From Veillonella tobetsuensis (GTDB taxonomy: Bacteria; Bacillota; Negativicutes; Veillonellales; Veillonellaceae), in assembly GCF_001078375.1 (NCBI RefSeq), contig NZ_DF967922.1, forward strand, positions 1-64,000: a stretch of 64,000 nt of DNA, given 5' to 3'. Under the pieces are notes generated by a model. The model saw only the letters and a program-made list of their open reading frames with translations. It was not told the origin of the DNA and made no database searches. Each line of letters opens with the position of its first letter. The first letter of the stretch is position 1. Position numbers and translations under genes: made by a program. Below, in pieces: positions 30,313-39,480 of the stretch.

Positions 30313-31959
30313 TTACTCAGCGTCTATCTTTCCATTCAGGGCAGCATTAACGATTTCTTCTCCAGCTGTTAGCAACGCAACGAGACCTAAATCGCCTTTA
30401 TAGCTTTCACCATAAATTTTGTATAAATCTTCCGTACCTGAAGGTCTTGCCACAAACCATCCTTTATCGGTTTCAACCCGGACACCATCAATTGGCATAT
30501 TATTATACATTGATGTGGTACGAATACCAGTAATAGGGTCTCCATCAACCGATGTGGCAGTAATCAATTCTGCACTCAATTGTTTTAAAATTTGCTTTTG
30601 CTCTTTTTTGCACGGTGCATCGATACGACCGAAGCGTGGTTCCCCATAGTTCTCAGCAAAATCATCTGCCATTTTCAATGCAGATTTCCCCATAACAGCC
30701 ATGATTTCCATGCCGAGCAAAGCCATAATGATACCATCCTTATCAGTGGTCCATACAGTTCCATCCTTCTTCAAGAAAGAGGCCCCTGCACTTTCTTCTC
30801 CACCAATACCAATGACACCATCAAATAAAAGTTGTGAGAAATATTTAAAGCCTACAGGCACTTCAAAAACCGGAATTTCAACACCTGCAGCCCATTTGTC
30901 TATCATCGTAGTACATACAACAGTTTTACCAATGCCTTTATTTTTCCATCCGCGCGTTGTAAATAAATAGCGTGCTGCCATTGTGAGAAATGAATTAGCG
31001 GAGACTAAACCACTAGATATAACAATGCCATAGCGATCATAGTCCGGATCATTACCAACGGCTAAATCAAAATCGCCAATTCTATTAATAACCGACTCCA
31101 TTACATATGGAGAAGAGCAATCCATTCGCACCTTACCATCATGGTCATAGGTCATAAAACTAAAGGTTGGATCATATTCGTCATGAATAATCGTTAAATC
31201 AAGACCATATCGTTCCTTAATGGCCTTCCAATACGAAGCCCCACTACCGCCTAATGTATCAACTAAGGTCTTAGGACCAGCCGCTTTAATGGCCTCCATA
31301 TTAATGACTTCGCTCAATTCCTCTACATAAAGACCTTTATAGTCATACGGAACTTGAGCCGTAGGTTCAATATTATCTACGCTAATGCGCTTGAAATTTT
31401 CACTTTCACAATAAGCAGTCAAATACTCATTCGCACGCATTTCAATCCATTTTGTAACTACCGTATCAGCAGGTCCGCCGATAATCGTGTTATATTTGAT
31501 GCCCCCATTATCGGGAGGATTATGAGATGGTGTAATAATAATGCCATCCGCCTTAACATCATGTTGTATATTATAGCGAATAATAGCGCGCGACACCGAT
31601 GGTGTAGGTACAAAATCCATGTCACAATCAACCATAGCTGTCACACCATTACCCGCTAACACCTCAAGCACGGTTACAAGCGCGGGTTGCGACAAAGCAT
31701 GTGTATCTTGTCCTACAAACACAGGCCCCGTAGCACCAAATTGCTTACGGCCATCGCAAATAGCTTGTGTTATAGCCGCCACATGAAGATCCGTAAATGT
31801 ACCATCCACGGATGTACCACGGTGCCCAGACGTACCAAAGGACACTAACTGTGTGGGATTTGTCATATCTGGAACATTGTCAAAATAGGCATCTACAATC
31901 GTTTGAATATCTATAATATCTTGTTCACGAACAGGAGTTCCTGCTAATGCATGAGCCAT
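30313..31959 (-). CDS. pgm: Phosphoglucomutase (alpha-D-glucose phosphate-specific)
   Basis: Interconverts glucose-1-phosphate and glucose-6-phosphate. The 548 residues contain the phosphoserine loop TPSHNPPDNGG (about 142-152), the Mg-binding DPDYDR, sugar loop GGEESAG and phosphate-binding RPSGTED near the C-terminus. The size matches the single-domain bacterial Pgm and not phosphomannomutase-type GlmM. It follows YitT by 15 bases. AAGGAGG precedes ATG 31959. Confidence 0.95.
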   Translation of the reverse strand: MAHALAGTPVREQDIIDIQTIVDAYFDNVPDMTNPTQLVSFGTSGHRGTSVDGTFTDLHVAAITQAICDGRKQFGATGPVFVGQDTHALSQPALVTVLEVLAGNGVTAMVDCDMDFVPTPSVSRAIIRYNIQHDVKADGIIITPSHNPPDNGGIKYNTIIGGPADTVVTKWIEMRANEYLTAYCESENFKRISVDNIEPTAQVPYDYKGLYVEELSEVINMEAIKAAGPKTLVDTLGGSGASYWKAIKERYGLDLTIIHDEYDPTFSFMTYDHDGKVRMDCSSPYVMESVINRIGDFDLAVGNDPDYDRYGIVISSGLVSANSFLTMAARYLFTTRGWKNKGIGKTVVCTTMIDKWAAGVEIPVFEVPVGFKYFSQLLFDGVIGIGGEESAGASFLKKDGTVWTTDKDGIIMALLGMEIMAVMGKSALKMADDFAENYGEPRFGRIDAPCKKEQKQILKQLSAELITATSVDGDPITGIRTTSMYNNMPIDGVRVETDKGWFVARPSGTEDLYKIYGESYKGDLGLVALLTAGEEIVNAALNGKIDAE

Positions 31960-31974
31960 ACTAGCCTCCTTAGA

Positions 31975-32901
31975 TTAATTCTTATCTTTTCCTTCTATAT
32001 AATTAGCATTCTCCTCACATTCTTTAACAAGATTTTCTATAGACGTCGGTACTATCGGTGTAGTAAACCCTTTGCCAATAACCTCTTGCGCATCTGTGAT
32101 GAGAATGAAAGCCTCATTATCGACCTCTTCGATAGCTTCTTTCAATTTATTAACCTGTAGTAAATTAACAGCTACCATAACGATTTGCTTCGGCGTTCTT
32201 GTATACGCACCAATGCCATTAATAATCGTAGCGCCGCGACCCACCTTACTGATAACTGCATTACATACGTCATAAGTTCTGTAAGTAATGATGAAAGCTA
32301 CCTTTCGTTGATTAAAGCCAATAACGACCTTATTAGTAATAATCGTATACACATAAAGCGATACCAGTGTTACCGCTACAGCTTCAAAACCAACAACCCA
32401 AATAGCGGCAGCTAAAATGATACCATTAATAGCACTATTGATAGACCCCATTTGAAGGCCGTAATATTTTCGTACAATAAGGGCTATTGGATCAAGCCCC
32501 CCCGTATTACCGCCAACTCGATAAACAATTCCAAGGCCAACCCCAGTAGTAACACCAGCCATCATAGAACTCAGTAAAGGATCAGATATGACCATATCAT
32601 ATTGAAGAAAGTCAAAGGCATCGACCATCCAGGACAACATAACCGTGCCATATAATGTATTGATAATGACCTTCTTACCTAGCCAATGCCAAGCGGCCCA
32701 GAAAATCGGTATGTTCAAAACTACGTTCCACGTACCAATGGATAAACCGGTAAGATAATAAAGGATAAGTCCAATCCCACTAATACCAGTACTAACCAAT
32801 TTATGAGGTAGCACAAAAGCATCAAGACCGGCACCAAAGATAGCACAACCAACAGCAACCATTACACATTGGTATAGAGTATCTTTATATTTAGACCACA
32901 T
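31975..32901 (-). CDS. YitT family membrane protein (DUF161/DUF2179)
   Basis: A 308-residue protein with about five N-terminal membrane helices (10-200) and a soluble C-terminal domain of the DUF2179 type (about 215-295). Transport activity in this family has not been settled. First gene of a pair with pgm; AGGGAGG precedes ATG 32901. Confidence 0.85.
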   Translation of the reverse strand: MWSKYKDTLYQCVMVAVGCAIFGAGLDAFVLPHKLVSTGISGIGLILYYLTGLSIGTWNVVLNIPIFWAAWHWLGKKVIINTLYGTVMLSWMVDAFDFLQYDMVISDPLLSSMMAGVTTGVGLGIVYRVGGNTGGLDPIALIVRKYYGLQMGSINSAINGIILAAAIWVVGFEAVAVTLVSLYVYTIITNKVVIGFNQRKVAFIITYRTYDVCNAVISKVGRGATIINGIGAYTRTPKQIVMVAVNLLQVNKLKEAIEEVDNEAFILITDAQEVIGKGFTTPIVPTSIENLVKECEENANYIEGKDKN

Positions 32902-33097
32902 ATAGGCCTCCCTAAATTGCTATTTCACTATAAATATTTTATAATTAACTAATTAGATATACAGCAAAAACGCGGTATATTTACATACACATACAATTTC
33001 ATCATAAACTACTTAATGTATATTTTCAATCACTTTTCATCATATGTACGACCTCTACATAGATTCGTACAATATCATGTAAAACATCGAGGATTTT

Positions 33098-33994
33098 ATG
33101 TCAAAAAGTATCGAACAACTGGGTTTTAGCAAAATCAATATCGGCCTTGCTATTACAGGCAAACGCGATGATGGCTATCACAATATCGACAGTATTTTCC
33201 AGTCCATCCGACTCGCGGATTCCATCTATTTTGCAAAACATCATTCCGTCGTATTCTCCGGTATAGCACCTGAGCTACCACAATACATTCAAGACCTCAT
33301 TCCCTATGACGAACGCAACTTGGCACTAAAGGCATTGCGTGAGCTTCAAGCCTATACAGGGTGTAAGGCTGGTGCCGCCATCCATTTGTTAAAACGCGTA
33401 CCTGCCGCAGCAGGTCTTGGCGGTGGCAGTGCCGATGCAGCTGCTATGTTATTAGGTCTCAACAAATTTTGGGATTTACGCCTTACAACAGATGAACTGA
33501 TGACACTAGGTGCTAAACTAGGTTCAGATGTACCATTTCTATTAAAAGGTGGTACTGCTCGCGGCACAGGGCGCGGCGAAAAACTTATGTATCATTCATC
33601 CCCAGAACCTCATTGGTTATTACTTGTTAAGCCAGAAGTATCCGTATCTACTGCGGCCGCCTATGGACATTACAAGGGACAATCAAAAGCATCGTCTGAC
33701 ACAATTACAACTGTATTATCACACTTAAAAAATAATGATTTATATGCTGCTTTTACGAGTAGTGCCAATACCTTCGAAGAGTTGCTATTCCCTGATCACG
33801 AAGAACTCATTTCATGTAAAGAATTCTTCACAAGTCGTGGGTACCCTACTATCATGACCGGCAGCGGTCCAACTATGGTCGTTTTATTAGATAAGGCAAC
33901 TCAAGCATTAGCCTTACAAGAGGAAATTAAAAACGCCGGCCATAATTGGCTTTCACTCATCACCAAAACATGCACACAGGAGGATGTTCAATGA
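33098..33994 (+). CDS. ispE: 4-diphosphocytidyl-2-C-methyl-D-erythritol kinase
   Basis: The GHMP kinase of the non-mevalonate isoprenoid pathway. The 298 residues hold FSKINIGLAI with the catalytic Lys/Asn (10-19), the ATP loop PAAAGLGGGSADAA (about 100-113) and the C-terminal GSGPTMVVL. It overlaps the following regulator gene by four bases (ATGA), and the regulator's AGGAGG site lies inside its end. Confidence 0.96.
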   Translation: MSKSIEQLGFSKINIGLAITGKRDDGYHNIDSIFQSIRLADSIYFAKHHSVVFSGIAPELPQYIQDLIPYDERNLALKALRELQAYTGCKAGAAIHLLKRVPAAAGLGGGSADAAAMLLGLNKFWDLRLTTDELMTLGAKLGSDVPFLLKGGTARGTGRGEKLMYHSSPEPHWLLLVKPEVSVSTAAAYGHYKGQSKASSDTITTVLSHLKNNDLYAAFTSSANTFEELLFPDHEELISCKEFFTSRGYPTIMTGSGPTMVVLLDKATQALALQEEIKNAGHNWLSLITKTCTQEDVQ

Positions 33995-34686
33995 CAAAAC
34001 GATTACAACCTATACGCTTAGATGCATATAAGCCATTGAGCGAAGTGGTAAGCGAAACACTACGCCAAGCCATTCAAGATGGTACCCTCAAACCTGGTGA
34101 GCGTTTGATGGAAATCCCCCTTGCCGAAGAACTCGGTGTTAGTCGTACACCGATTCGCGAAGCTATTCGCAAGCTCGAGTTGGAGGGATTTGTCGTTATG
34201 GTTCCACGACGTGGTACCTATGTAGCCAATATTTCATTAAAAGATATTACTCAAGTATTTGAAATTCGTTCAGCCCTTGAAGAATTAGCAGCAGGTCTTG
34301 CAGCAGAGCGCATTACGAGCGAAGAAATTGAAACTTTGGAGCGCATGCTTGTAGAAATTGGCGATTACATGGAAAACAAAGATATGGAAAGCGTAGTGGC
34401 CGCTGATGTGGCATTCCATGAAGTGCTCTACAAAGCGTCCCGTAACGAACGTCTAGCAGATATCGTCCATAATTTACGTGAACAAACCTATCGCTTCCGC
34501 AGTTTTTCCATGAATCAACCAGGACGCTTGCGTAAAACTTGGGAGGAACATCGTCAATTAGTAGAAGCGATTGCAGCTCATAATGCAGTGCAAGCCCGTA
34601 AACTCGCACAAATTCATATGGAACATTCCGAGCAAACCCTATTACAAGGTATGGAGAATGCTGAATCCTTCAACACTGATCTATAA
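33991..34686 (+). CDS. GntR family regulator, FadR/FCD subfamily
   Basis: A 231-residue regulator. Winged helix about 15-75 (EELGVSRTPIREAIRKLELEGF is the recognition region), then an all-helical FCD effector domain (about 85-215) containing the metal-ligand histidines of this subfamily. The start at 33991 is set by AGGAGG six bases before it; a frame-start earlier is out of ribosome reach. Translationally coupled to ispE; operon partners give no hint of ligand. Confidence 0.9.
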   Translation: MTKRLQPIRLDAYKPLSEVVSETLRQAIQDGTLKPGERLMEIPLAEELGVSRTPIREAIRKLELEGFVVMVPRRGTYVANISLKDITQVFEIRSALEELAAGLAAERITSEEIETLERMLVEIGDYMENKDMESVVAADVAFHEVLYKASRNERLADIVHNLREQTYRFRSFSMNQPGRLRKTWEEHRQLVEAIAAHNAVQARKLAQIHMEHSEQTLLQGMENAESFNTDL

Positions 34687-34719
34687 CCTATTCCAATACA
34701 TACGAATAGATTAATATAT

Positions 34720-34764
34720 AAACCGCATGCATGGTGCTAATTTTCTACCATATATGCGGTTTTA
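34720..34764 (+). terminator. Terminator of the ispE-GntR operon
   Basis: Interrupted stem: AAACCGCAT/ATGCGGTTT outer and ATGGT/ACCAT inner with a T-rich tail. Confidence 0.75.
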
Positions 34765-34845
34765 TTATATTCTATAGAACTTTCCCTCATTTTCTGATAC
34801 AATAGATACACATTTTATGATTTTATTTAGCGAAAGGTGAGTTTT

Positions 34846-36306
34846 ATGGAAACCCTACTTAATAATGCAGTCTCCACGGTCAATACCTATCTGTGGAACT
34901 ACTTAATCATCTTCATTCTCATCGGTGCAGGTCTATTCTTTACCATGACTACTGGCGCCGTACAAGTTCGTATGTTCAAGGAAATGGTGCGCCTCGTTGC
35001 ATCGGGCGCAGGTTCAAAAACAGAAAAGAACCATGTTTCTTCCTTCCAAGCATTCTGTGTTAGTACCGCATCCCGCGTAGGTGTAGGTAATATCGCAGGT
35101 ATCGCTATTGCCGTTGTACTTGGCGGCCCTGGTGCTGTCTTTTGGATGTGGGTGATTGCCTTCATCGGTTCCGCTACTGGTTTTATTGAAAGTACACTAG
35201 CTCAAATTTACAAGGAACCAGTTGCTAAAGGCGGTTTCTATGGCGGCCCTGCGTACTACATCCGCTACGGTCTTAACAACAAATCGCTAGCTGTTTTATT
35301 TGCTATTTTGATTAGTATTACATATGGCTGGATTTATAATTCTGTACAAGCTAATACATTAGCTGCGTCTCTTCAAATCTTTAATTTTGATGTATCCTAC
35401 ACAGGTGCCATTGTAGCTGCTCTTGTAGGTATTATTATCTTTGGTGGTATCCATCGCGTTGCTAAAGCATCTGAAGTTATCGTTCCAATCATGGCTGTGC
35501 TTTATATTGCTACCGCATTATTTGTAGTCCTCATGAACATTGAGCACTTCCCACATGTAATCTATACAATCATTACATCTGCCTTTGATTCAACTGCAGC
35601 AGGCGGTGGTCTCTTGGGTGCAACCATCATGAACGGTATCAAACGTGGCCTCTTCTCCAACGAAGCCGGTGAAGGTTCTGTACCAAATGCAGCAGCCACA
35701 GCAGCTGTTAATCACCCAGTTGAACAAGGACTTGTTCAAGCCTTTGGTGTATTCCTTGATACATTTATCATCTGTACTGCGTCTGCTTTTATCGTTCTCA
35801 TAGTAGGCGACTATAGCACAACGGGCCTTACAGGTGTAGCCCTTGTACAACATAACCTAGCACAACAATTAGGCTCTTGGGCGCCTGCAGCAGTAGCTAT
35901 TTTCATCGTTATGTTCTCCTTTAGTTCCCTTATCGGTAACTATTATTATGGGGAAATCAATATTAGCCACTTAACTGACAAAAAATATTGTCTCCATTTA
36001 TTCCGTATTGGCGTAATTCTTATGACATTTGTTGGCTCTATCGCATCCCTCGACCTCGTATGGAACCTAGCCGATTTGTTCATGGCATTTTTAGTGCTCA
36101 CAAATGTTAGCTCCATCGTACGTATGGGCCGCACAGCAGGTCTTGCACTCGACGATTACATCAAGCAACGTAAAGCTGGTATCGAAACACCAGTGTTCAA
36201 CCGTTCTGTCCTAAATCATACCTATGGTATTGTATGGTGGGGTGACGGTCAAACTACAGACTCCTCTGTACCGGCTACACCTGTAGAAGATACAGTAGAA
36301 AAATAA
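34846..36306 (+). CDS. Sodium:alanine symporter family (AGCS) transporter
   Basis: A 486-residue polytopic carrier of about ten to eleven helices. The AGCS signatures GNIAGIAIAVVLGGPGAVFWMW, GFIESTLAQIY and the FSNEAGEGSVPNAA segment are present. It takes up alanine or glycine with Na+; substrate cannot be fixed from sequence. ATG 34846 has GAAAGGTGAG at proper spacing; a GTG nine bases earlier is within that site. Single-gene unit. Confidence 0.88.
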   Translation: METLLNNAVSTVNTYLWNYLIIFILIGAGLFFTMTTGAVQVRMFKEMVRLVASGAGSKTEKNHVSSFQAFCVSTASRVGVGNIAGIAIAVVLGGPGAVFWMWVIAFIGSATGFIESTLAQIYKEPVAKGGFYGGPAYYIRYGLNNKSLAVLFAILISITYGWIYNSVQANTLAASLQIFNFDVSYTGAIVAALVGIIIFGGIHRVAKASEVIVPIMAVLYIATALFVVLMNIEHFPHVIYTIITSAFDSTAAGGGLLGATIMNGIKRGLFSNEAGEGSVPNAAATAAVNHPVEQGLVQAFGVFLDTFIICTASAFIVLIVGDYSTTGLTGVALVQHNLAQQLGSWAPAAVAIFIVMFSFSSLIGNYYYGEINISHLTDKKYCLHLFRIGVILMTFVGSIASLDLVWNLADLFMAFLVLTNVSSIVRMGRTAGLALDDYIKQRKAGIETPVFNRSVLNHTYGIVWWGDGQTTDSSVPATPVEDTVEK

Positions 36307-36322
36307 AATCTATTGATTTCAT

Positions 36323-36357
36323 GAGGATGATGAAAACGTTTTTCATCGTCCTCTTTT
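36323..36357 (+). terminator. Terminator of the AGCS transporter gene
   Basis: A 14-base stem GAGGATGATGAAAA/TTTTCATCGTCCTC with one wobble and a three-base loop, then TTTTATTTT. Confidence 0.85.
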
Positions 36358-36360
36358 ATT

Positions 36361-36388
36361 TTGAAACCATTTAACTATAGAATATAGT
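36361..36388 (+). promoter_or_regulatory. Candidate gdhA promoter
   Basis: TTGAAA (36361-36366), a 16-base spacer and TATAGT (36383-36388), about 100 bases before the gene. Confidence 0.45.
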
Positions 36389-36488
36389 TCTTATTTCATG
36401 TAGGTTATTCGATAGCCAATGTCGAATATAGTAAGTAGCAAGGCTTTTAAACTATCAATTCAATTCTGAAATCTCAGGAGGAACTTAT

Positions 36489-37745
36489 ATGCAAAATTAT
36501 AATCCATACGAAAACATGTTAAACACACTTGATGTAGCTGCTGAAAGACTTGGCTACACAAGAAATGATTACGAAGTATTACGCCATCCAGAGAGGGAAC
36601 TCAAGGTGGCTGTTCCATTACAATTAGACAATGGCGAAGTTCGCGTATATGAAGGTTATCGTTGCCAGCACTCCACATTGCGTGGTAGTGCGAAAGGCGG
36701 GCTTCGTTTCCATCCAGATTCTGATGAAAACGAAGTACGTGCATTAGCTGCTTGGATGACAATCAAAAATGCTATTGCCAATATCCCTTATGGTGGTGGT
36801 AAAGGCGGTATCAAGGTTGATCCTAAAACATTGAACCCTCGCGAATTAGAACGCTTAACACGTAACTTCGTTCGTCGCATTGCGCCTATCATCGGCGTTA
36901 ATACAGACGTTCCTGCACCAGATGTAAATACTAATGCGCAAATCATGAGCTGGATTGCTGATGAATACAGCACATTAAAAGGTGAATGGAGCCCTGGCAT
37001 CGTTACAGGTAAACCTATCGAAGTAGGTGGCTCCCTAGGTCGTAACGAAGCAACTGGTCGTGGTTGCCTCATCGCATTGCAATGCTACTTAGCTAAAAAA
37101 GGCTTAGATATTAAAAATATGACAGTTGCGGTTCAAGGTTTCGGTAATGTAGGCTCCGTAGGTGCTCGTCTTATCGCAGAAGCAGGTGCTAAGGTTGTCG
37201 CAATTGGTGACGTAGCTGTTAACCTTTACAATCCGAATGGTCTTGATGTAGAAAAAGCATATGAATACGCTAACTCTCATGGTCGTTCTTTAGTAGGTTA
37301 CTCCGAACCAGGAATGACAACTATTTCTGGTCAAGAATTATTAGCACAAGATGTAGATATACTCTATCTTGCAGCTCTTGAAAACCAACTCAACAAGGAC
37401 AACATGGAAAATGTACGAGCTAAGATTATCTTAGAAGGTGCTAATGGCCCTACGACAAATGATGCAGACAAATACTTCTTCGAAAAAGGCATCGATATCA
37501 TTCCTGACGTACTTGCTAATGGCGGTGGTGTAGTTGTATCCTACTATGAATGGGTCCAAAACAAGGCAGGATTCTACTGGTCCCTTGAAGAGGTTAATGA
37601 ACGCCTCACTAAGAATATGCAAAACAGCTTTGAAGCAGTATGGCAAATGCAACAAAAATACAATGTTGCGCCTCGCTTAGCTGCATATATGGTAGCCCTC
37701 GAAAGACTTGTCATTGAAACAACACTTCGCGGCTACAATTGCTAA
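36489..37745 (+). CDS. gdhA: Glutamate dehydrogenase
   Basis: Oxidises glutamate to 2-oxoglutarate with NAD(P). The 418 residues contain KGGLRFHPD and YGGGKGGIKVDP with the catalytic lysines (about 80-115), and the Rossmann motif QGFGNVGSVG (about 217-226). Length fits the 420-residue Firmicute NAD-type. AGGAGG lies before ATG 36489. Confidence 0.96.
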   Translation: MQNYNPYENMLNTLDVAAERLGYTRNDYEVLRHPERELKVAVPLQLDNGEVRVYEGYRCQHSTLRGSAKGGLRFHPDSDENEVRALAAWMTIKNAIANIPYGGGKGGIKVDPKTLNPRELERLTRNFVRRIAPIIGVNTDVPAPDVNTNAQIMSWIADEYSTLKGEWSPGIVTGKPIEVGGSLGRNEATGRGCLIALQCYLAKKGLDIKNMTVAVQGFGNVGSVGARLIAEAGAKVVAIGDVAVNLYNPNGLDVEKAYEYANSHGRSLVGYSEPGMTTISGQELLAQDVDILYLAALENQLNKDNMENVRAKIILEGANGPTTNDADKYFFEKGIDIIPDVLANGGGVVVSYYEWVQNKAGFYWSLEEVNERLTKNMQNSFEAVWQMQQKYNVAPRLAAYMVALERLVIETTLRGYNC

Positions 37746-37773
37746 GGTTTTTCTCCCAAAATTTCATATAACG

Positions 37774-37809
37774 AAAAGGACTGGCTTTCATTTGAAAGTC
37801 AGTCCTTTT
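37774..37809. terminator. Terminator between gdhA and queT
   Basis: Stem AAAAGGACTGGCTTTC/GAAAGTCAGTCCTTTT with ATTT loop and T-rich flanks on both strands. Confidence 0.85.
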
Positions 37810-37827
37810 CAGTTACATATTATGTAA

Positions 37828-38319
37828 TTATTTAATAGAGCCCATCAAAGCAACCATTGTGCGACGAGATACGAGTGCTTTCACCAAAGTGGCCCCTACT
37901 ACGCCAGGAATCGTTTGACCAATTAATAAATTGATTACCAATGCCCAATACGGCACACCAATAAGTGGGCTAAGCCATAATGGTACGCATAGAGCTGGTA
38001 CCAAGATGATTGGAATCATCGCCCACCATGCGCTAAAACCAGCGCGACGCATCAATACGATGATTCCCGTCGTCAATATACCGACACCAAAGCCGCCTAC
38101 CATATCAAGGATACCAAGTCCGCCGAATAAAAAGTTAGAAATGAGGTTACCTATGCCCATAGGAACGATTAAGAACGGAAAGGCATAAGCAAGTGCATAT
38201 AAAGATGTGGCTATACGAATTTGGTACGCCCCAAAGGAAATACCTTGAGTAATATAAATAAGAACAATATACAATGCTACTACCATAGCAGAAATCGTTA
38301 ACTTTCGTGTAGAAATCAT
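37828..38319 (-). CDS. queT: QueT family queuosine-precursor transporter (ECF S component)
   Basis: A 163-residue membrane protein with about six helices and no ATPase of its own, the size and pattern of QueT (DUF988), the specificity subunit that works with a shared ECF energising module. The substrate is probably preQ1 or a related 7-deazaguanine. The leader upstream (38338-38427) has the parts of an attenuator and a preQ1-I-like aptamer. AAAGGAGGTGA precedes ATG 38319. Confidence 0.85.
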   Translation of the reverse strand: MISTRKLTISAMVVALYIVLIYITQGISFGAYQIRIATSLYALAYAFPFLIVPMGIGNLISNFLFGGLGILDMVGGFGVGILTTGIIVLMRRAGFSAWWAMIPIILVPALCVPLWLSPLIGVPYWALVINLLIGQTIPGVVGATLVKALVSRRTMVALMGSIK

Positions 38320-38337
38320 GCACTCACCTCCTTTTCA

Positions 38338-38369
38338 ATAAAAAAGAGCATGGCAAAACTACCATACTC
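38338..38369 (-). terminator. Attenuator terminator before queT
   Basis: Stem GAGTATGG/CCATGCTC followed by TTTTTTA on the minus strand. Its loop GTAGTTTTG is fully complementary to CAAAACTAC in the aptamer tail (38389-38397), so the tail acts as an antiterminator if not used in the aptamer. Confidence 0.7.
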
Positions 38370-38386
38370 GAATGTGCTTATGTTTT

Positions 38387-38427
38387 CCGTAGTTTTGTTT
38401 AGAGACAGGATGGTTTCAAACTGTCTT
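38387..38427 (-). promoter_or_regulatory. preQ1-I-like riboswitch candidate
   Basis: Minus-strand RNA with a five-base stem GACAG/CTGTC around a loop containing ACCATC, then an A-rich single strand TCTAAACAAAACTACGG that could fold back in a pseudoknot. The arrangement (small stem-loop, A-rich tail ending in GG, then terminator) is that of preQ1-I riboswitches, whose tail in Thermoanaerobacter reads AACAAAACAAGG. Loop residues do not match the consensus fully. Downstream gene is queT. Confidence 0.5.
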
Positions 38428-38458
38428 ATGTAGTTTTTGGCCTTTCGGCAACACGTCT

Positions 38459-38487
38459 ATAATATCATATATTTACTGCTATAGCAA
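38459..38487 (-). promoter_or_regulatory. Promoter of the queT leader
   Basis: TTGCTA (38487-38482), 17 bases and TATTAT (38464-38459); transcription would begin near 38452, about 25 bases before the aptamer stem. Confidence 0.65.
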
Positions 38488-38494
38488 TAAAGCA

Positions 38495-38597
38495 GGGGCC
38501 GACTAGGTCCTCCCCAAAGCCTCCACCGGCCGGGTCTGACTTCGGCCTACGGCCTTCGCAGGGCCAAAGTCGTTTTGGGAAAGACCTAGTCGACCTC
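38495..38597. repeat. GC-rich structured inverted-repeat element, unassigned
   Basis: A roughly 100-base element between queC and the queT promoter. Outer arms CGACTAGGTC (38500-38509) and GACCTAGTCG (38583-38592) are perfect, then CCCAAA/TTTGGG (38513-38518, 38574-38579) and an inner hairpin GACTT-C-GGCC / GGCC-A-AAGTC (38538-38547, 38562-38571). Base composition is much richer in GC than the adjoining spacers. It has no open frame and no terminator tail. It could be a small RNA, a mobile miniature repeat or a boundary element. Confidence 0.6.
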
Positions 38598-38701
38598 ACT
38601 CTATACGTATAGCAATCATAATCTATGATTTTCTATCCACGTACTCGAAAGGCTACAAACTACAAAGCTAGCAATTTCTCGTAGAAGAAGGCCTTAACCT
38701 G

Positions 38702-39391
38702 CTAATTTGCAGGGTCTTCTACACCGTTTGCGCGGAAGGCTTCTAACCGGTCGATGCAGGTGCCGCAATGACCGCATGGGTGGTCGCCGCCTTCGTAGCA
38801 GGACCAAGTGAGTTCGTATGGCACGCCTAGGCGCAAGCCCTCGCGGACTATGTCGGCTTTGTTGCTATTAATAAATGGTGCCTCTAGAGAGCATTCTTTG
38901 TCGGAGCCTTCAAAGATGGCATTACCCATAAATGCGTAGAATGTTTCTGTGCAGTCTGGGTATGCATTGCCAGCTGCATCATCGGCATGGGCGCCATAAT
39001 AGATATAGCCACAATCGAGGGATAAGGCTAAGGATGCCGCAGCGGATAGGAATAGGCCGTTTCTAAATGGTACATAGGTGCTAACGGGTCCGTCCCCATG
39101 TTCATCTTGTTGTTCCTTGTAGGAACCAGTAGGGACGTCCTCTGTAGACTGCTTCAATAGGGATGAATTACTGAATGCAAACAGTTTTGTTACATCCATC
39201 GTTTTGCCTTCTATGCCGTAGTATGATAATACGTTGGCTGCAGCCTCTAATTCCTTGCTATGTTTTTGGCCGTATTGTATGGATAAGGGCACTACATTTT
39301 CTTTCCCAAATCGCTCAATGGCGAGCGCCAAACAGGTTGTGCTGTCTACGCCGCCACTAAATAATACAACGGCTTTTTGCTTTTGTGCCAT
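38702..39391 (-). CDS. queC: 7-cyano-7-deazaguanine synthase
   Basis: Makes preQ0, the precursor of queuosine. The 229 residues contain the PP-loop SGGVDSTT (13-20) and the zinc site formed by C-x7-HPCGHCGTC near the C-terminus. The other queD/E genes are not here. AGGAGG precedes ATG 39391, and an 11-base perfect hairpin lies just upstream of that site. Confidence 0.96.
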   Translation of the reverse strand: MAQKQKAVVLFSGGVDSTTCLALAIERFGKENVVPLSIQYGQKHSKELEAAANVLSYYGIEGKTMDVTKLFAFSNSSLLKQSTEDVPTGSYKEQQDEHGDGPVSTYVPFRNGLFLSAAASLALSLDCGYIYYGAHADDAAGNAYPDCTETFYAFMGNAIFEGSDKECSLEAPFINSNKADIVREGLRLGVPYELTWSCYEGGDHPCGHCGTCIDRLEAFRANGVEDPAN

Positions 39392-39405
39392 CGTTCCTCC
39401 TTATG

Positions 39406-39431
39406 AAAGCCTCATCCGCAGATGAGGCTTT
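39406..39431. other. Perfect 11-base hairpin before queC
   Basis: AAAGCCTCATC/GATGAGGCTTT with CGCA loop, directly before the queC ribosome site. There is no T-run on the queC strand, so it is not an ordinary terminator there; a role in queC translation or in ending xth is possible. Confidence 0.5.
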
Positions 39432-39480
39432 GTTAGTTAATTTAGACATCTATGAAATTATACTTTCACTATGCCACATA

